A DNA stretch of 10,843 bases, taken from Clostridiaceae bacterium. GTDB lineage: Bacteria; Bacillota; Clostridia; DSM-8532. The stretch spans positions 1 to 10,843 of the forward strand of contig JAAYGP010000307.1 in the NCBI GenBank assembly GCA_012727625.1. Reading direction: 5' to 3'. The position numbers were made by a program, and so were the translations under genes. This document shows, in pieces, positions 1-6,270 of the stretch; the first letter of the stretch is position 1, and each line of letters opens with the position of its first letter. A model generated the notes under the pieces. It saw nothing but the letters and a program-made list of their open reading frames with translations, had not been told where the DNA came from and searched no databases.

Positions 1-13
1 CAATACGAGCCAA
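1..13 (-). CDS. rpsM: Ribosomal protein S13, first codons only (cut by window edge)
   Basis: Only the start of the gene is inside the window. Reading leftward, a GGAGG ribosome binding site (positions 23-27) is followed by ATG-ACA-TTG-GCT-CGT-ATT. S13 proteins of the family start MARI, so the TTG at 13-11 is the likely start, 9 nt after GGAGG; the ATG at 19-17 lies only 3 nt after GGAGG and would add two residues (MTLARI). S13 sits in the head of the 30S subunit, contacting the P-site tRNA and the 50S bridge. rpsM is the usual first gene of the alpha part (rpsM-rpsK-rpsD-rpoA-rplQ) after rpmJ, which fits its place here. The identification rests on four residues plus gene order. Confidence 0.75.
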
Positions 14-68
14 TGTCATACACCTCCGAAAGTAAAACAAAATTTTAAACACTTGACCTGAAAGTCAC

Positions 69-206
69 CTATTTTTCATGCCTCTGTTTTGCCTGAAGCT
101 GTTTACAACAATCTGGCAATACATTAAACGATTTTTCAAAATAAAAATCACAAACCTTTAACCGGCAACCCATCCGCAAATAACGAATAGTGTCGCCTTT
201 CTCCAT
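69..206 (-). CDS. Possible 45-residue small ORF in the rpsM leader, function unknown
   Basis: In the long spacer before rpsM an ATG at 206-204 opens a 45-codon frame ending in TAG at 71-69. The product would begin MEKGDTIRYLRMGC and end QAKQRHEK; it is basic and has four cysteines (14, 19, 33, 34). The frame stays open for another 19 codons upstream of the ATG. Against it: no good ribosome binding site is visible (only GGGAAAC, which is part of a hairpin stem), and an open frame of this length can arise by chance. I do not recognise the sequence. If real, it could be a leader peptide acting on rpsM expression, or a remnant. Confidence 0.22.
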   Translation of the reverse strand: MEKGDTIRYLRMGCRLKVCDFYFEKSFNVLPDCCKQLQAKQRHEK

Positions 207-210
207 AAAG

Positions 211-229
211 TTTCCCGTGTTCCGGGAAA
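211..229 (-). promoter_or_regulatory. Hairpin in rpsM 5' leader
   Basis: TTTCCCG (229-223 on the minus strand) and CGGGAAA (217-211) form a perfect 7-bp stem with a 5-nt loop (GAACA). No T-run follows, so it is not a classic terminator. It lies where a transcript from the promoter candidate at 234-262 would begin, so it could protect the 5' end or take part in control of the alpha operon. That role is inference. Confidence 0.4.
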
Positions 230-233
230 TAAA

Positions 234-262
234 TTTATAATTAAAGATCCTCTGGTTAACAA
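234..262 (-). promoter_or_regulatory. Candidate sigma-A promoter for rpsM / alpha operon
   Basis: On the minus strand a -35 box TTGTTA (262-257) is followed after exactly 17 nt by a -10 box TATAAA (239-234). These match the housekeeping consensus at 4/6 and 5/6 positions. Transcription would start near 226-228, at the hairpin of 211-229, about 215 nt before the rpsM start. The -35 box overlaps an 18-nt inverted repeat (258-275, aacaaatt-aa-aatttgtt), which could be an operator or chance A/T symmetry. No expression data are available. Confidence 0.45.
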
Positions 263-314
263 ATTAAAATTTGTTCAGCCGCAACCATTGAATCTTGGTT
301 TTCGATCGGCTCCG

Positions 315-331
315 GAGGTTTTCGGAACCTC
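315..331. repeat. Small hairpin after rpmJ
   Basis: GAGGTT and AACCTC form a 6-bp stem with a 5-nt loop, 17 nt past the rpmJ stop. The minus-strand transcript has no T-run after it, so it is a poor terminator for the rpmJ operon. On the plus strand a T5 follows only after 9 nt. Its role is unclear; it may mark the end of the infA-rpmJ message or belong to the long rpsM leader. Confidence 0.3.
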
Positions 332-347
332 TGACGCTGATTTTTAT

Positions 348-461
348 TTAACCCTGGCGTTGTTTATGTTTGGGATTGTTACAAATAACCATAACTCTCC
401 CTTTTCTGCGTATAATTTTACACTTTTCACAAATTTTCTTTACTGAAGGTTTTACTTTCAT
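348..461 (-). CDS. rpmJ: 50S ribosomal protein L36
   Basis: This 37-residue protein is the smallest 50S protein and binds 23S rRNA near the base of the L7/L12 stalk. The start is the ATG at 461, giving MKVKPSVKKIC, 7 nt after a GGAGG site; the frame is open further upstream but that part lies inside the infA region and is not L36. Cys11, Cys14, Cys27 and His32 form the zinc-binding set of the C+ type, so the protein should need zinc. Length and motif match the family exactly. It follows infA by 22 bp, and a spacer of about 330 bp separates it from rpsM. Confidence 0.97.
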   Translation of the reverse strand: MKVKPSVKKICEKCKIIRRKGRVMVICNNPKHKQRQG

Positions 462-483
462 CTTTACCCCTCCTGTTCTGTGT

Positions 484-702
484 TTATTTTCCTCTCCAAG
501 TAATGCGTCCACGGGTAAGATCATAGGGTGACATTTCAACCGTAACCTTATCACCTGGCAGAATACGGATATAATTCATTCTCAGTTTACCGGATATGTG
601 GGCAATAATCTGATGTCCGTTTTCAAGCTCAACTTTAAACATGGCATTCGGCATTGCTTCCAACACTTTTCCTTCAACCTCAATGACATCTTCTTTTGAC
701 AA
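484..702 (-). CDS. infA: Translation initiation factor IF-1
   Basis: IF-1 is a 72-residue single S1/OB-fold protein that binds the A site of the 30S subunit and works with IF-2 and IF-3 in start-site selection. The product begins MSKEDVIEVEGKV and holds the typical stretch GDKVTVEMSPYDLTRGRI near the C-terminus; 72 residues is the standard length. The start codon is TTG (702-700), 8 nt after a strong GGAGG; no ATG or GTG fits. A TTG start on an initiation factor could link its level to start-codon stringency, which is an inference. It lies 13 bp after the KOW gene and 22 bp before rpmJ, the usual Gram-positive order. Confidence 0.97.
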   Translation of the reverse strand: MSKEDVIEVEGKVLEAMPNAMFKVELENGHQIIAHISGKLRMNYIRILPGDKVTVEMSPYDLTRGRITWRGK

Positions 703-715
703 ACTTACACCCTCC

Positions 716-1009
716 TTATTCTTTCCGAGTTTTAAGCATTATCTCTATTTCTCTTATGGCGTCTCGAATCTCTGAGTTTAAAACCTTTTCGCCATTTTCT
801 ATTTTAACAGCAATACTTTCAACTACAAAATCGGTATATCTCAAATGCTTAATTCGTTTTTTCTTTGGTTTCTCCAGTTTGCGCAAATCACCATCGGCAG
901 CCAGTACAAAATCCTCATCAAGTATTTTAACAACCATCAAAAGTCTTCCCTTGTCCCTGCCAGCCTTTGATATCGCTACCCTGCCAATAACAGGATCCAA
1001 GCAACGCAT
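716..1009 (-). CDS. KOW-domain RNA-binding protein (L14e-like family)
   Basis: This 97-residue protein has an N-terminal KOW-type domain (about residues 5-40: DPVIGRVAISKAGRDKGRL, then DEDFVLAADGDLRKL), a basic linker (KPKKKRIKHLR, about 47-57) and a charged helical tail. Similar small KOW proteins, resembling archaeal and eukaryotic L14e, are found between map and infA in many Clostridia; this is family knowledge, and their function is not settled. By position and domain it probably binds rRNA or mRNA. It starts at ATG 1009, with AAAAGGA about 10 nt upstream. The 81-bp gap before it carries a good promoter candidate, so KOW-infA-rpmJ may have its own transcript. Confidence 0.85.
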   Translation of the reverse strand: MRCLDPVIGRVAISKAGRDKGRLLMVVKILDEDFVLAADGDLRKLEKPKKKRIKHLRYTDFVVESIAVKIENGEKVLNSEIRDAIREIEIMLKTRKE

Positions 1010-1041
1010 TTTTATACCATCCTTTTAAAGCCTATCTTCTA

Positions 1042-1070
1042 ATTTTATAAGAAATATTAATACATTTCAA
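1042..1070 (-). promoter_or_regulatory. Candidate sigma-A promoter for the KOW-infA-rpmJ genes
   Basis: On the minus strand TTGAAA (1070-1065) and TAAAAT (1047-1042) are separated by exactly 17 nt, matching the housekeeping consensus at 5/6 in each box. It lies in the 81-bp gap between the map stop and the KOW start and would start transcripts near 1035, about 25 nt upstream of the KOW ATG. It is the best-scoring promoter-like pair I noticed in the window. A/T-rich spacers give false positives, so this stays a candidate. Confidence 0.5.
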
Positions 1071-1090
1071 GATTCTACCCAAAATTTCTA

Positions 1091-1852
1091 TCATCTTGTC
1101 AGTATTTCCGGTTCATTGCTGGTAACTGCCACCGTATTTTCGTAGTGTGCTGATAATTTTCCGTCAGACGTAACAACCGTCCAGTTGTTTTTTAATACTT
1201 TCACTTTCCAGCTACCCTGATTCACCATAGGTTCAATTGCTAAAGTCATACCTTTAACGAGCCTTGGCCCCCGCTCCCGGGTGGCAAAATTGGGAATCTG
1301 GGGCTCCTCATGCATTTCTGTGCCTATTCCGTGTCCTACAAAATCCCTTACAACTGAAAAACTGTGTTTTTCAACATATTTCTGTATTGCCCTTGATATG
1401 TCTATTATTCGCATGTTTTCCCTGACCATTTCAAGGCCTTTATAGAAGCTTTCCCGGGTAACCTCAATTAATCTGCGGGCTTCATCGGACACTTTTCCAA
1501 CTTCATATGTCCGTGCCGCATCCCCATGGTATCCTTGAAACATTGCTCCTATATCGATGCTTACAATGTCCCCGTCCTTAAGCCGCGCGTTATTCGGAAT
1601 ACCATGAATCACTTCATTGTTCACCGACGCGCAAATGCTTGCCGGGAAGTCTATCCCGCCGTAGGGGCAGGGTACTCCTTTAAATGAAGGAACAGCTCCG
1701 TTTTTCAGAATAACTTCCTCAGCTACCCTGTTTAAATCGTTGGTCGTAACACCCGGCGCTATTATTTCTTTTATCCTTTCGTGAGCCAGCATAACAATAT
1801 GCCCTGCTTTTCGCATCAGATCAAGCTCACGTTCCGATTTTACAGTAATCAT
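1091..1852 (-). CDS. map: Methionine aminopeptidase, type I
   Basis: The enzyme removes the initiator methionine from new proteins when the second residue is small. The 253 residues match type I bacterial enzymes. All active-site residues are visible: His83 (IHGIP), the metal ligands Asp100 (SIDIG), Asp111 (HGDAAR), His174 (GHGIG), Glu207 (AIEPM) and Glu238 (YENT), plus His181. There is no N-terminal zinc-finger or SH3-like extension. The ATG at 1852 overlaps the adk stop by 4 nt (ATGA), which suggests coupled translation; a G-rich site (GGGGTGGG) lies just upstream. The order adk-map after secY is typical of Firmicutes. Confidence 0.98.
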   Translation of the reverse strand: MITVKSERELDLMRKAGHIVMLAHERIKEIIAPGVTTNDLNRVAEEVILKNGAVPSFKGVPCPYGGIDFPASICASVNNEVIHGIPNNARLKDGDIVSIDIGAMFQGYHGDAARTYEVGKVSDEARRLIEVTRESFYKGLEMVRENMRIIDISRAIQKYVEKHSFSVVRDFVGHGIGTEMHEEPQIPNFATRERGPRLVKGMTLAIEPMVNQGSWKVKVLKNNWTVVTSDGKLSAHYENTVAVTSNEPEILTR

Positions 1853-2514
1853 ATACCCACCCCGGCGGCTTTTAGTTTTGCAATAATTTCATCGGTGGTT
1901 TCCATGATCCCTTTTGCACCGTCGAAGTGGAACAGTATCCCTTTCTTTTCGTAATAGTCTATCAACGGCAATGTCTTTTCTTTATATTCCCTGAGCCTTT
2001 TCAGGACAGTTTCCTCTTTGTCATCATCACGAAGTATCAGTTTGCTGCCGCAATCGTCACATATCCCCTCAACTTTCGGCGGATGATTGACGACGTGGTA
2101 GCTCTTTCCGCAATTCTGGCAAATCCTGCGGCCTGCCATCCTTTTAACAATCACATCGTCGGTGACATCCAGGTTTATAACCGCATCCAGCTTCGTGCCA
2201 ATGCTGTCAAGAACCGCGTCAAGGCTTTCGGCCTGGGATATTGTTCTTGGAAAGCCGTCCAGGAGAAATCCGTTTTTGCAATCATCTTTTTTTAGTCTTT
2301 CCTTAACAATATTTACAGTTAACTCGTCCGGCACAAGCAATCCCTTATCCATGTAGCTTTTTGCCTCAAGCCCAAGCTTCGTTCCGTTCCGTATATTTTC
2401 ACGGAAAATGTCTCCCGTTGAAATATGCGGTATGGAAAGCATACACGTTAAATTTTCAGCCTGTGTGCCCTTTCCGGCACCCGGAGCTCCGAGTAAAACA
2501 ATTTTCATCTGCAT
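1849..2514 (-). CDS. adk: Adenylate kinase, zinc-containing long form
   Basis: Adk catalyses ATP + AMP = 2 ADP and keeps adenylate pools balanced in the cytoplasm. The 221 residues carry the P-loop GAPGAGKGT (9-17), the AMP-binding region (STGDIFREN, 32-40), the DGFPR motif (86-90) and the LID domain with four cysteines (132, 135, 152, 155), the structural zinc set of Gram-positive enzymes. The ATG at 2514 is chosen because AGGCGG lies 5 nt upstream; the ATG two codons on (2508) is the other option. The binding site lies in a small GCCTT-TGA-AAGGC stem, which may lower initiation. Its stop overlaps the map start. Confidence 0.97.
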   Translation of the reverse strand: MQMKIVLLGAPGAGKGTQAENLTCMLSIPHISTGDIFRENIRNGTKLGLEAKSYMDKGLLVPDELTVNIVKERLKKDDCKNGFLLDGFPRTISQAESLDAVLDSIGTKLDAVINLDVTDDVIVKRMAGRRICQNCGKSYHVVNHPPKVEGICDDCGSKLILRDDDKEETVLKRLREYKEKTLPLIDYYEKKGILFHFDGAKGIMETTDEIIAKLKAAGVGI

Positions 2515-2642
2515 AACACCCGCCTTTCAAAGGCAAGATGCGAGGCTCAGGATGAATCTCCCGAAACCTCTCTCCGCTTTATTAAGATAATTGGTAACCA
2601 ACACATTTTGGTTGAAGCAGAGTATATTCCTGCCTGAGTTGT
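2515..2642 (-). other. 128-bp secY-adk spacer with competing inverted repeats
   Basis: This gap is long for the unit. On the plus strand AACCAA (2596-2601) can pair with TTGGTT (2608-2613, 6-nt loop) or with TTGGT (2591-2595), so two small stems exclude each other. CTCAGG and CCTGAG copies near the two ends could also pair over a long range. I see no convincing promoter, ORF or T-tailed terminator. A role in tuning adk relative to secY is possible but unproven. Confidence 0.3.
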
Positions 2643-3941
2643 TTACTCCAAAAATCCCTTATAATGCCTCATAAGCATCTGGGACTCAATTTGCTTCACT
2701 GTTTCAAGGGCCACACTAACCATAATGAGGAGAGATGTGCCTCCGAACCATACGTTTGAAATATTCGTAAAGGTCTGCAACAGGCTTGGCATTATGGTAA
2801 CCAATGCAAGGAACAACGCCCCGAACCAGGTTATTCTGTTCAGCACCCTGGAAATATAGTCCGAAGTTGGTTTCCCGGGACGGATTCCAGGTACAAATCC
2901 GCCGTTTTTTCTGATATTATTGGCAAGCTCTACCGGGTTAAAGGCTATCATTGAATTGAAAAATGTGAAAAACATAACCAGTAAAGCATAGGACAACGCA
3001 AACCACGGTTTATCCTGAATGTTTTTCAAATATGTTAAAAACGGGCCGGTTTCCTTGTTTCCCCATATCAAGTTTATGATAGTCGGCGGGAACGTCATTA
3101 TTGACATGGCGAATATTATTGGCATAACTCCCGATACATTCACTTTAATGGGAATATGAGTACTTTGTCCACCGTACATTTTGCGGCCTACTACCCTCTT
3201 TGCGTATTGCACGGGAATTCTTCTTTCCGCTTCCTGCACAAAAATGACAAGGGCGATCATTGCAACAAAGACCAGCAAAATTAAAATAAGTACAATATAT
3301 CCAATAACACCTTCGCCAAAAGTCCCGCTTACAAGGTAGCCAATTAATATGGCGGCGCCATCGGGTCCCCTGCTTATAATACCTGCAAAAATCAAAAGTG
3401 ATATTCCGTTACCGATTCCATACTCATTAATCTGCTCCCCAAGCCACATCAAAAACGCGGTCCCGGCGGTAAACGTCAATGTGATGGTGATAAAGGACAA
3501 AAAACTTCTGTTGGTAACCGCACCTCTTATTACTCCTGAATAGAGAGCTGACGCCTGGATAAACCCAAGAATAACGGCTCCATATCGGGTCCATTCGGCC
3601 AGGATTTTCCTGCCGTGCTCTCCTTCCTTGGAAAGCTGTTCCAGCTTCGGGATTGCAATGGTTAGTAACTGTATAATAATTGAGGCTGTAATATATGGAC
3701 CAATTGACATGGCAAAAATACTTGCATTATTAAAGGCTCCACCGGAAATAATATTCAAAAACCCAAACAGCGAACTACCGCTTCGGCCCAATTCAGCCAA
3801 TACAGTAGCGCTTAGCCCCGGAACCGGAATATGAGTTCCTATCCGGTATATTAACAACATCAGGATAGTCATTAGCATCTTCTTTCGCAGATCCGGGATT
3901 TTCCATGCATTTCTTATGGATGCCACCATGTTATTTCCCAT
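2643..3941 (-). CDS. secY: Protein translocase subunit SecY
   Basis: SecY is the pore subunit of the SecYEG channel in the cytoplasmic membrane. The 432 residues show about ten hydrophobic membrane segments (first at about 21-38, last at about 400-415). Family signatures are present: the TM2 region NNASIFAMSIGPYITASIII (71-90), YGIGNGISLLIF (174-185), the cytoplasmic loop QEAERRIPVQYAKR (236-249) and the ribosome- and SecA-binding loop with NPVELANNIRKNGGFVPGIRPG (335-356). The ATG at 3941 follows an AGGTGG site inside the end of rplO; a Met at residue 5 is a weaker alternative. It starts 2 bp after the rplO stop, the classic spc-operon order. Confidence 0.98.
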   Translation of the reverse strand: MGNNMVASIRNAWKIPDLRKKMLMTILMLLIYRIGTHIPVPGLSATVLAELGRSGSSLFGFLNIISGGAFNNASIFAMSIGPYITASIIIQLLTIAIPKLEQLSKEGEHGRKILAEWTRYGAVILGFIQASALYSGVIRGAVTNRSFLSFITITLTFTAGTAFLMWLGEQINEYGIGNGISLLIFAGIISRGPDGAAILIGYLVSGTFGEGVIGYIVLILILLVFVAMIALVIFVQEAERRIPVQYAKRVVGRKMYGGQSTHIPIKVNVSGVMPIIFAMSIMTFPPTIINLIWGNKETGPFLTYLKNIQDKPWFALSYALLVMFFTFFNSMIAFNPVELANNIRKNGGFVPGIRPGKPTSDYISRVLNRITWFGALFLALVTIMPSLLQTFTNISNVWFGGTSLLIMVSVALETVKQIESQMLMRHYKGFLE

Positions 3942-3943
3942 AA

Positions 3944-4381
3944 CTATACCACCTCTACCTTTCCTCCCGCAGCTTCAATTTTGTCCTGGGCCGACTTTGT
4001 AACCCTGGCGGCTTGTATGGTGAGACTCTTGGACAATTCACCACTACCCAGTATTACAATACCGTCGTTTACTTTTTTTATTATTCCTCTATCTTTAAGG
4101 AGTTCGGCATTAACTACCGTACCATTATCAAAAACCTCAAGGTCAGAAAGTTTTACTTCAGTATAGGTTTTTGCAAATATATTGTTAAAACCTCTTTTGG
4201 GAACCCGTCTGTAAAGAGGCATCTGTCCGCCTTCAAAGCCAAGTCTTACACCGCCTCCGGAACGGGATTTCTGTCCCTTATGTCCTCTTCCTGCTGTTTT
4301 CCCGTTTCCTGAACCATGTCCTCTTCCTTTTCTGAATGGCAGTTTCTTCGGAGCTCCCGGTCTTAATTCTGACAGTTTCAT
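3944..4381 (-). CDS. rplO: 50S ribosomal protein L15
   Basis: L15 binds 23S rRNA in the 50S core and enters during late assembly. The 145 residues have the typical basic, glycine-rich N-terminal tail (KGRGHGSGNGKTAGRGHKGQ, 18-37), then GGGVRLGFEGGQMPLYRRVPKRGF (42-65), and end with the TKSAQDKIEAAGGKVEVV motif. The ATG at 4381 follows a GGGGAGGTG site. The stop is TAG, 2 nt before the secY ATG, and the end of rplO contains the secY ribosome binding site, so the two are likely coupled. It follows rpmD by 15 bp. Length is normal. Confidence 0.98.
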   Translation of the reverse strand: MKLSELRPGAPKKLPFRKGRGHGSGNGKTAGRGHKGQKSRSGGGVRLGFEGGQMPLYRRVPKRGFNNIFAKTYTEVKLSDLEVFDNGTVVNAELLKDRGIIKKVNDGIVILGSGELSKSLTIQAARVTKSAQDKIEAAGGKVEVV

Positions 4382-4396
4382 GGGTTTTCACCTCCC

Positions 4397-4576
4397 CTAT
4401 ATTTCTTCCACTTCAACAAGATGTGATATTTTATTTATCATTCCGCGAATTTGAGGATTATCCTTCTGAGTCACGGAGTGCCCGACTTTTCGAAGACCCA
4501 AGGCTTCAACCGTTGCTTTCTGGTCTTTTTTTGATTTTATAGTACTCTTAACTAGAGTTATTTTCAAGTTACCCAT
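4397..4576 (-). CDS. rpmD: 50S ribosomal protein L30
   Basis: This 59-residue protein lies between rpsE and rplO, where L30 belongs in the spc operon. The sequence begins MGNLKITLVKSTI, has the typical AlGLrKvghsV region (25-35) and KDNPQIRGMINKISHLVEVEE at the end, and has the standard short L30 length. It starts at ATG 4576, about 12 bp after the rpsE stop, with an AGGAGG-like site overlapping the rpsE end. The stop is TAG (4399-4397). L30 binds 5S/23S rRNA regions on the 50S surface. It is short and easy to miss by automatic length cut-offs. Confidence 0.96.
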   Translation of the reverse strand: MGNLKITLVKSTIKSKKDQKATVEALGLRKVGHSVTQKDNPQIRGMINKISHLVEVEEI

Positions 4577-4588
4577 GGAAAAATCCTC

Positions 4589-5089
4589 CTATCCCAAGAT
4601 TTCTTCCGCTGTTTTTCCTCTAAGCTTCGCATATTCCTCAACAGTACGCAGTTGTAAAAGACCTTCAACTGTAGCGCGTACCATGTTGGTTGGGTTATTT
4701 GAACCCAGGGATTTTGTTCTGATATCACGAACACCCGCAAGCTCAAGAACAGCACGCACGGGACCTCCGGCAATAACACCGGTTCCTTCCTCGGCCGGTT
4801 TCAGTAAAACCTTGCCTGCACCGTAAACTCCCAATGCTTCATGAGGAATTGTTGTTCCTACAAGCGGAACCTTTATTAAATTCTTTTTGGCATCGTCTAT
4901 CCCCTTGCGGATTGCATCAGGCACTTCTGCTGCTTTTCCTGTTCCGACTCCCACATAGCCGTTGCCGTCCCCTATAACAACCAGTGCGCTGAAGCGGAAA
5001 TTGCGTCCACCTTTAACAACCTTGGCAACACGTCCGATATGAACAACCTTTTCTTTCAGGTCCAATGTGCTGGCATCAATATTCAGCAA
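4589..5089 (-). CDS. rpsE: 30S ribosomal protein S5
   Basis: S5 sits at the mRNA entry region of the 30S subunit and affects decoding accuracy and helicase action. The 166 residues hold the N-terminal double-stranded-RNA-binding fold with the VVKGGRNFRF loop (24-33; the loop where spectinomycin resistance changes occur in the family) and the C-terminal S5 domain (EGTGVIAGGPVRAVLELAGV, SLGSNNPTNMVRAT). No family alignment was available to test the loop for resistance changes. The start is TTG at 5089-5087, 8 nt after a strong AGGAGG; no ATG fits the S5 N-terminus. It lies 26 bp after rplR. Confidence 0.97.
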   Translation of the reverse strand: MLNIDASTLDLKEKVVHIGRVAKVVKGGRNFRFSALVVIGDGNGYVGVGTGKAAEVPDAIRKGIDDAKKNLIKVPLVGTTIPHEALGVYGAGKVLLKPAEEGTGVIAGGPVRAVLELAGVRDIRTKSLGSNNPTNMVRATVEGLLQLRTVEEYAKLRGKTAEEILG

Positions 5090-5115
5090 GTGACTCCCCT
5101 CCTTTGTCCCAACTG

Positions 5116-5484
5116 TTAGAATTCCAGACCGGCTTCTCTTGCACCTTCCGCCAGTTCCTTAACTCTACCGTGATAGAGGTATCCACCTCTGTCAAATACG
5201 ACTCTTTTTATTCCCTTTTCAATGGCTTTTGCGCCAACCAGTTTTCCAACTTCCCGGGCTGCGGTCTTGTTTCCGTAATAGCTTAACTTGCCTTTTACAG
5301 CCTCATCCAAAGTGGATGCCGCAACTAAAGTATTGTCCGTTACATCATCTATAATCTGTGCGTAGATATGTCTTGTGCTTCTGAAAACATTCAACCTGGG
5401 CCTTTCCGCCGTGCCCATAATTTTTCTGCGAACTCTGGCATGCTTTCTTGCCCTGATTTTGTTTCTTTTCTGTAATTTTATCAT
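5116..5484 (-). CDS. rplR: 50S ribosomal protein L18
   Basis: L18 binds 5S rRNA together with L5 and helps join it to the 50S central protuberance. The 122 residues start with a basic tail (KLQKRNKIRARKHARVRRKI, 3-22), then the core RPRLNVFRSTRHIYAQIIDD (28-47), GNKTAAREVGKLVGAKAIEKGI (71-92) and the signature VVFDRGGYLYHGRVKELAEGAREAGLEF at the end. Length is normal. The ATG at 5484 lies 16 bp after the rplF stop, with an AGGAGTG-type site. Position between rplF and rpsE is the standard spc order. Confidence 0.98.
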   Translation of the reverse strand: MIKLQKRNKIRARKHARVRRKIMGTAERPRLNVFRSTRHIYAQIIDDVTDNTLVAASTLDEAVKGKLSYYGNKTAAREVGKLVGAKAIEKGIKRVVFDRGGYLYHGRVKELAEGAREAGLEF

Positions 5485-5500
5485 TAACCACTCACTCCTT

Positions 5501-6043
5501 TCACTTCTTAACTCCAGTCTTTCCTTCTTTTCTCAGAATAACCTCATTGGCGTATTTAATCCCTTTACCCTTATATGGCTCAGGCGGTCTCTTTTCCCTG
5601 ATCTTTGCGGCAACTTCACCAACTGCCTGTTTGTCAGTTCCTTTAACAATAATCTGGTTCTGTGCCTGAACTTCGATCGTTATTCCTTCAGGCTCTTCAA
5701 TTTCAACCGGGTGAGAGAAACCAAGCGTTAAAATAAGCTTTTTGCCCTGTTTTTGCGCCCTGTACCCTACACCGTTAATCTCCAGTGTCTTTGAGTAACC
5801 CTCAGTTACACCGATAACCATATTGTTTATCAATGATCGGGTCAGCCCATGAAGCGCTTTATGCTTTTTCAGGTCAGACGGCCTTTTGACAACTATGGCA
5901 TCTCCTTCCCGTTCAATAACCATATCAGGGTGAAATTTCTGAGTGAGTGTTCCTTTAGGACCTTTAACAGTAACTTCCTGTCCGTTTAACTTTACATCAA
6001 CACCAGCGGGTATAGCCACCGGTAATTTTCCTATACGGGACAT
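5501..6043 (-). CDS. rplF: 50S ribosomal protein L6
   Basis: L6 binds helix H97 and the sarcin-ricin loop region of 23S rRNA near the factor-binding site. The 180 residues contain two repeated L6 folds (about 10-80 and 85-175), the start MSRIGKLPVAIP, the GVGYRAQKQGKKLILTLGFSHPV region (91-113) and the family signature PPEPYKGKGIKY (153-164). The ATG at 6043 follows GGAGG by 9 nt. It lies 16 bp before rplR, but an unusual 232-bp spacer separates it from rpsH; these two genes are usually almost touching. Confidence 0.98.
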   Translation of the reverse strand: MSRIGKLPVAIPAGVDVKLNGQEVTVKGPKGTLTQKFHPDMVIEREGDAIVVKRPSDLKKHKALHGLTRSLINNMVIGVTEGYSKTLEINGVGYRAQKQGKKLILTLGFSHPVEIEEPEGITIEVQAQNQIIVKGTDKQAVGEVAAKIREKRPPEPYKGKGIKYANEVILRKEGKTGVKK

Positions 6044-6189
6044 TATTTTGCACCTCCGCTCTTATATTGAAGACGGAATTCATTATTCCATCCTTTTCAG
6101 AACATTTTTTCCTTTGCTTTCATCTTTTTGAATAGCTCATGATTCCCGTTATGCAGTAAGCTGTCACAAAAACTTATGAAAGCACGCGT

Positions 6190-6202
6190 GGTCGACTCGA
6201 CC
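6190..6202. repeat. GC-rich inverted repeat GGTCGA-C-TCGACC
   Basis: Six-base arms around a single base, set in a patch (about 6181-6206) that is roughly three-quarters G+C, unlike the A/T-rich surroundings. With a one-base centre it is a better protein-binding palindrome than an RNA hairpin. It adjoins ACGCGT. The base composition hints at foreign or inserted sequence. Confidence 0.45.
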
Positions 6203-6225
6203 GCCGTAATATTCCTGCCCCTGTC

Positions 6226-6241
6226 ACCTTTTATAAAAGGT
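6226..6241. repeat. 16-nt perfect palindrome in rpsH-rplF spacer
   Basis: The sequence accttttataaaaggt is its own reverse complement. On the minus strand it is followed at once by GACAGGGGC. It resembles the centre of short palindromic repeats, and could also be an operator. A copy count in the genome would tell which. Confidence 0.5.
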
Positions 6242-6247
6242 ACAAAG

Positions 6248-6270
6248 ACATAATAAAAACAATATTATGT
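6248..6270. repeat. Hairpin just after the rpsH stop
   Basis: ACATAATA and TATTATGT form an 8-bp A/T-rich stem with a 7-nt loop, beginning 5 nt after the rpsH TAG. It is weak thermally and has no G/C stem plus T-run, so it is not a standard terminator. It may be an mRNA processing or stability element, or the end of an inserted repeat. Confidence 0.35.

Noticed and set aside
462..554. An N-terminally extended L36 frame
   Set aside because: The extra part is antisense-free shadow of the end of infA; L36 is 37 residues and has its own GGAGG.
6182..6196. GCACGCGTGGTCGAC looks like part of a commercial genome-walking adaptor, as I remember it
   Set aside because: The flanking bases do not continue the adaptor, so it is probably coincidence; worth a vector screen only.
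6176..6253. A 25-codon plus-strand ORF in the rpsH-rplF spacer (ATG to TAA)
   Set aside because: Very short, no ribosome binding site, runs against the operon and is made partly of the palindrome and hairpin.
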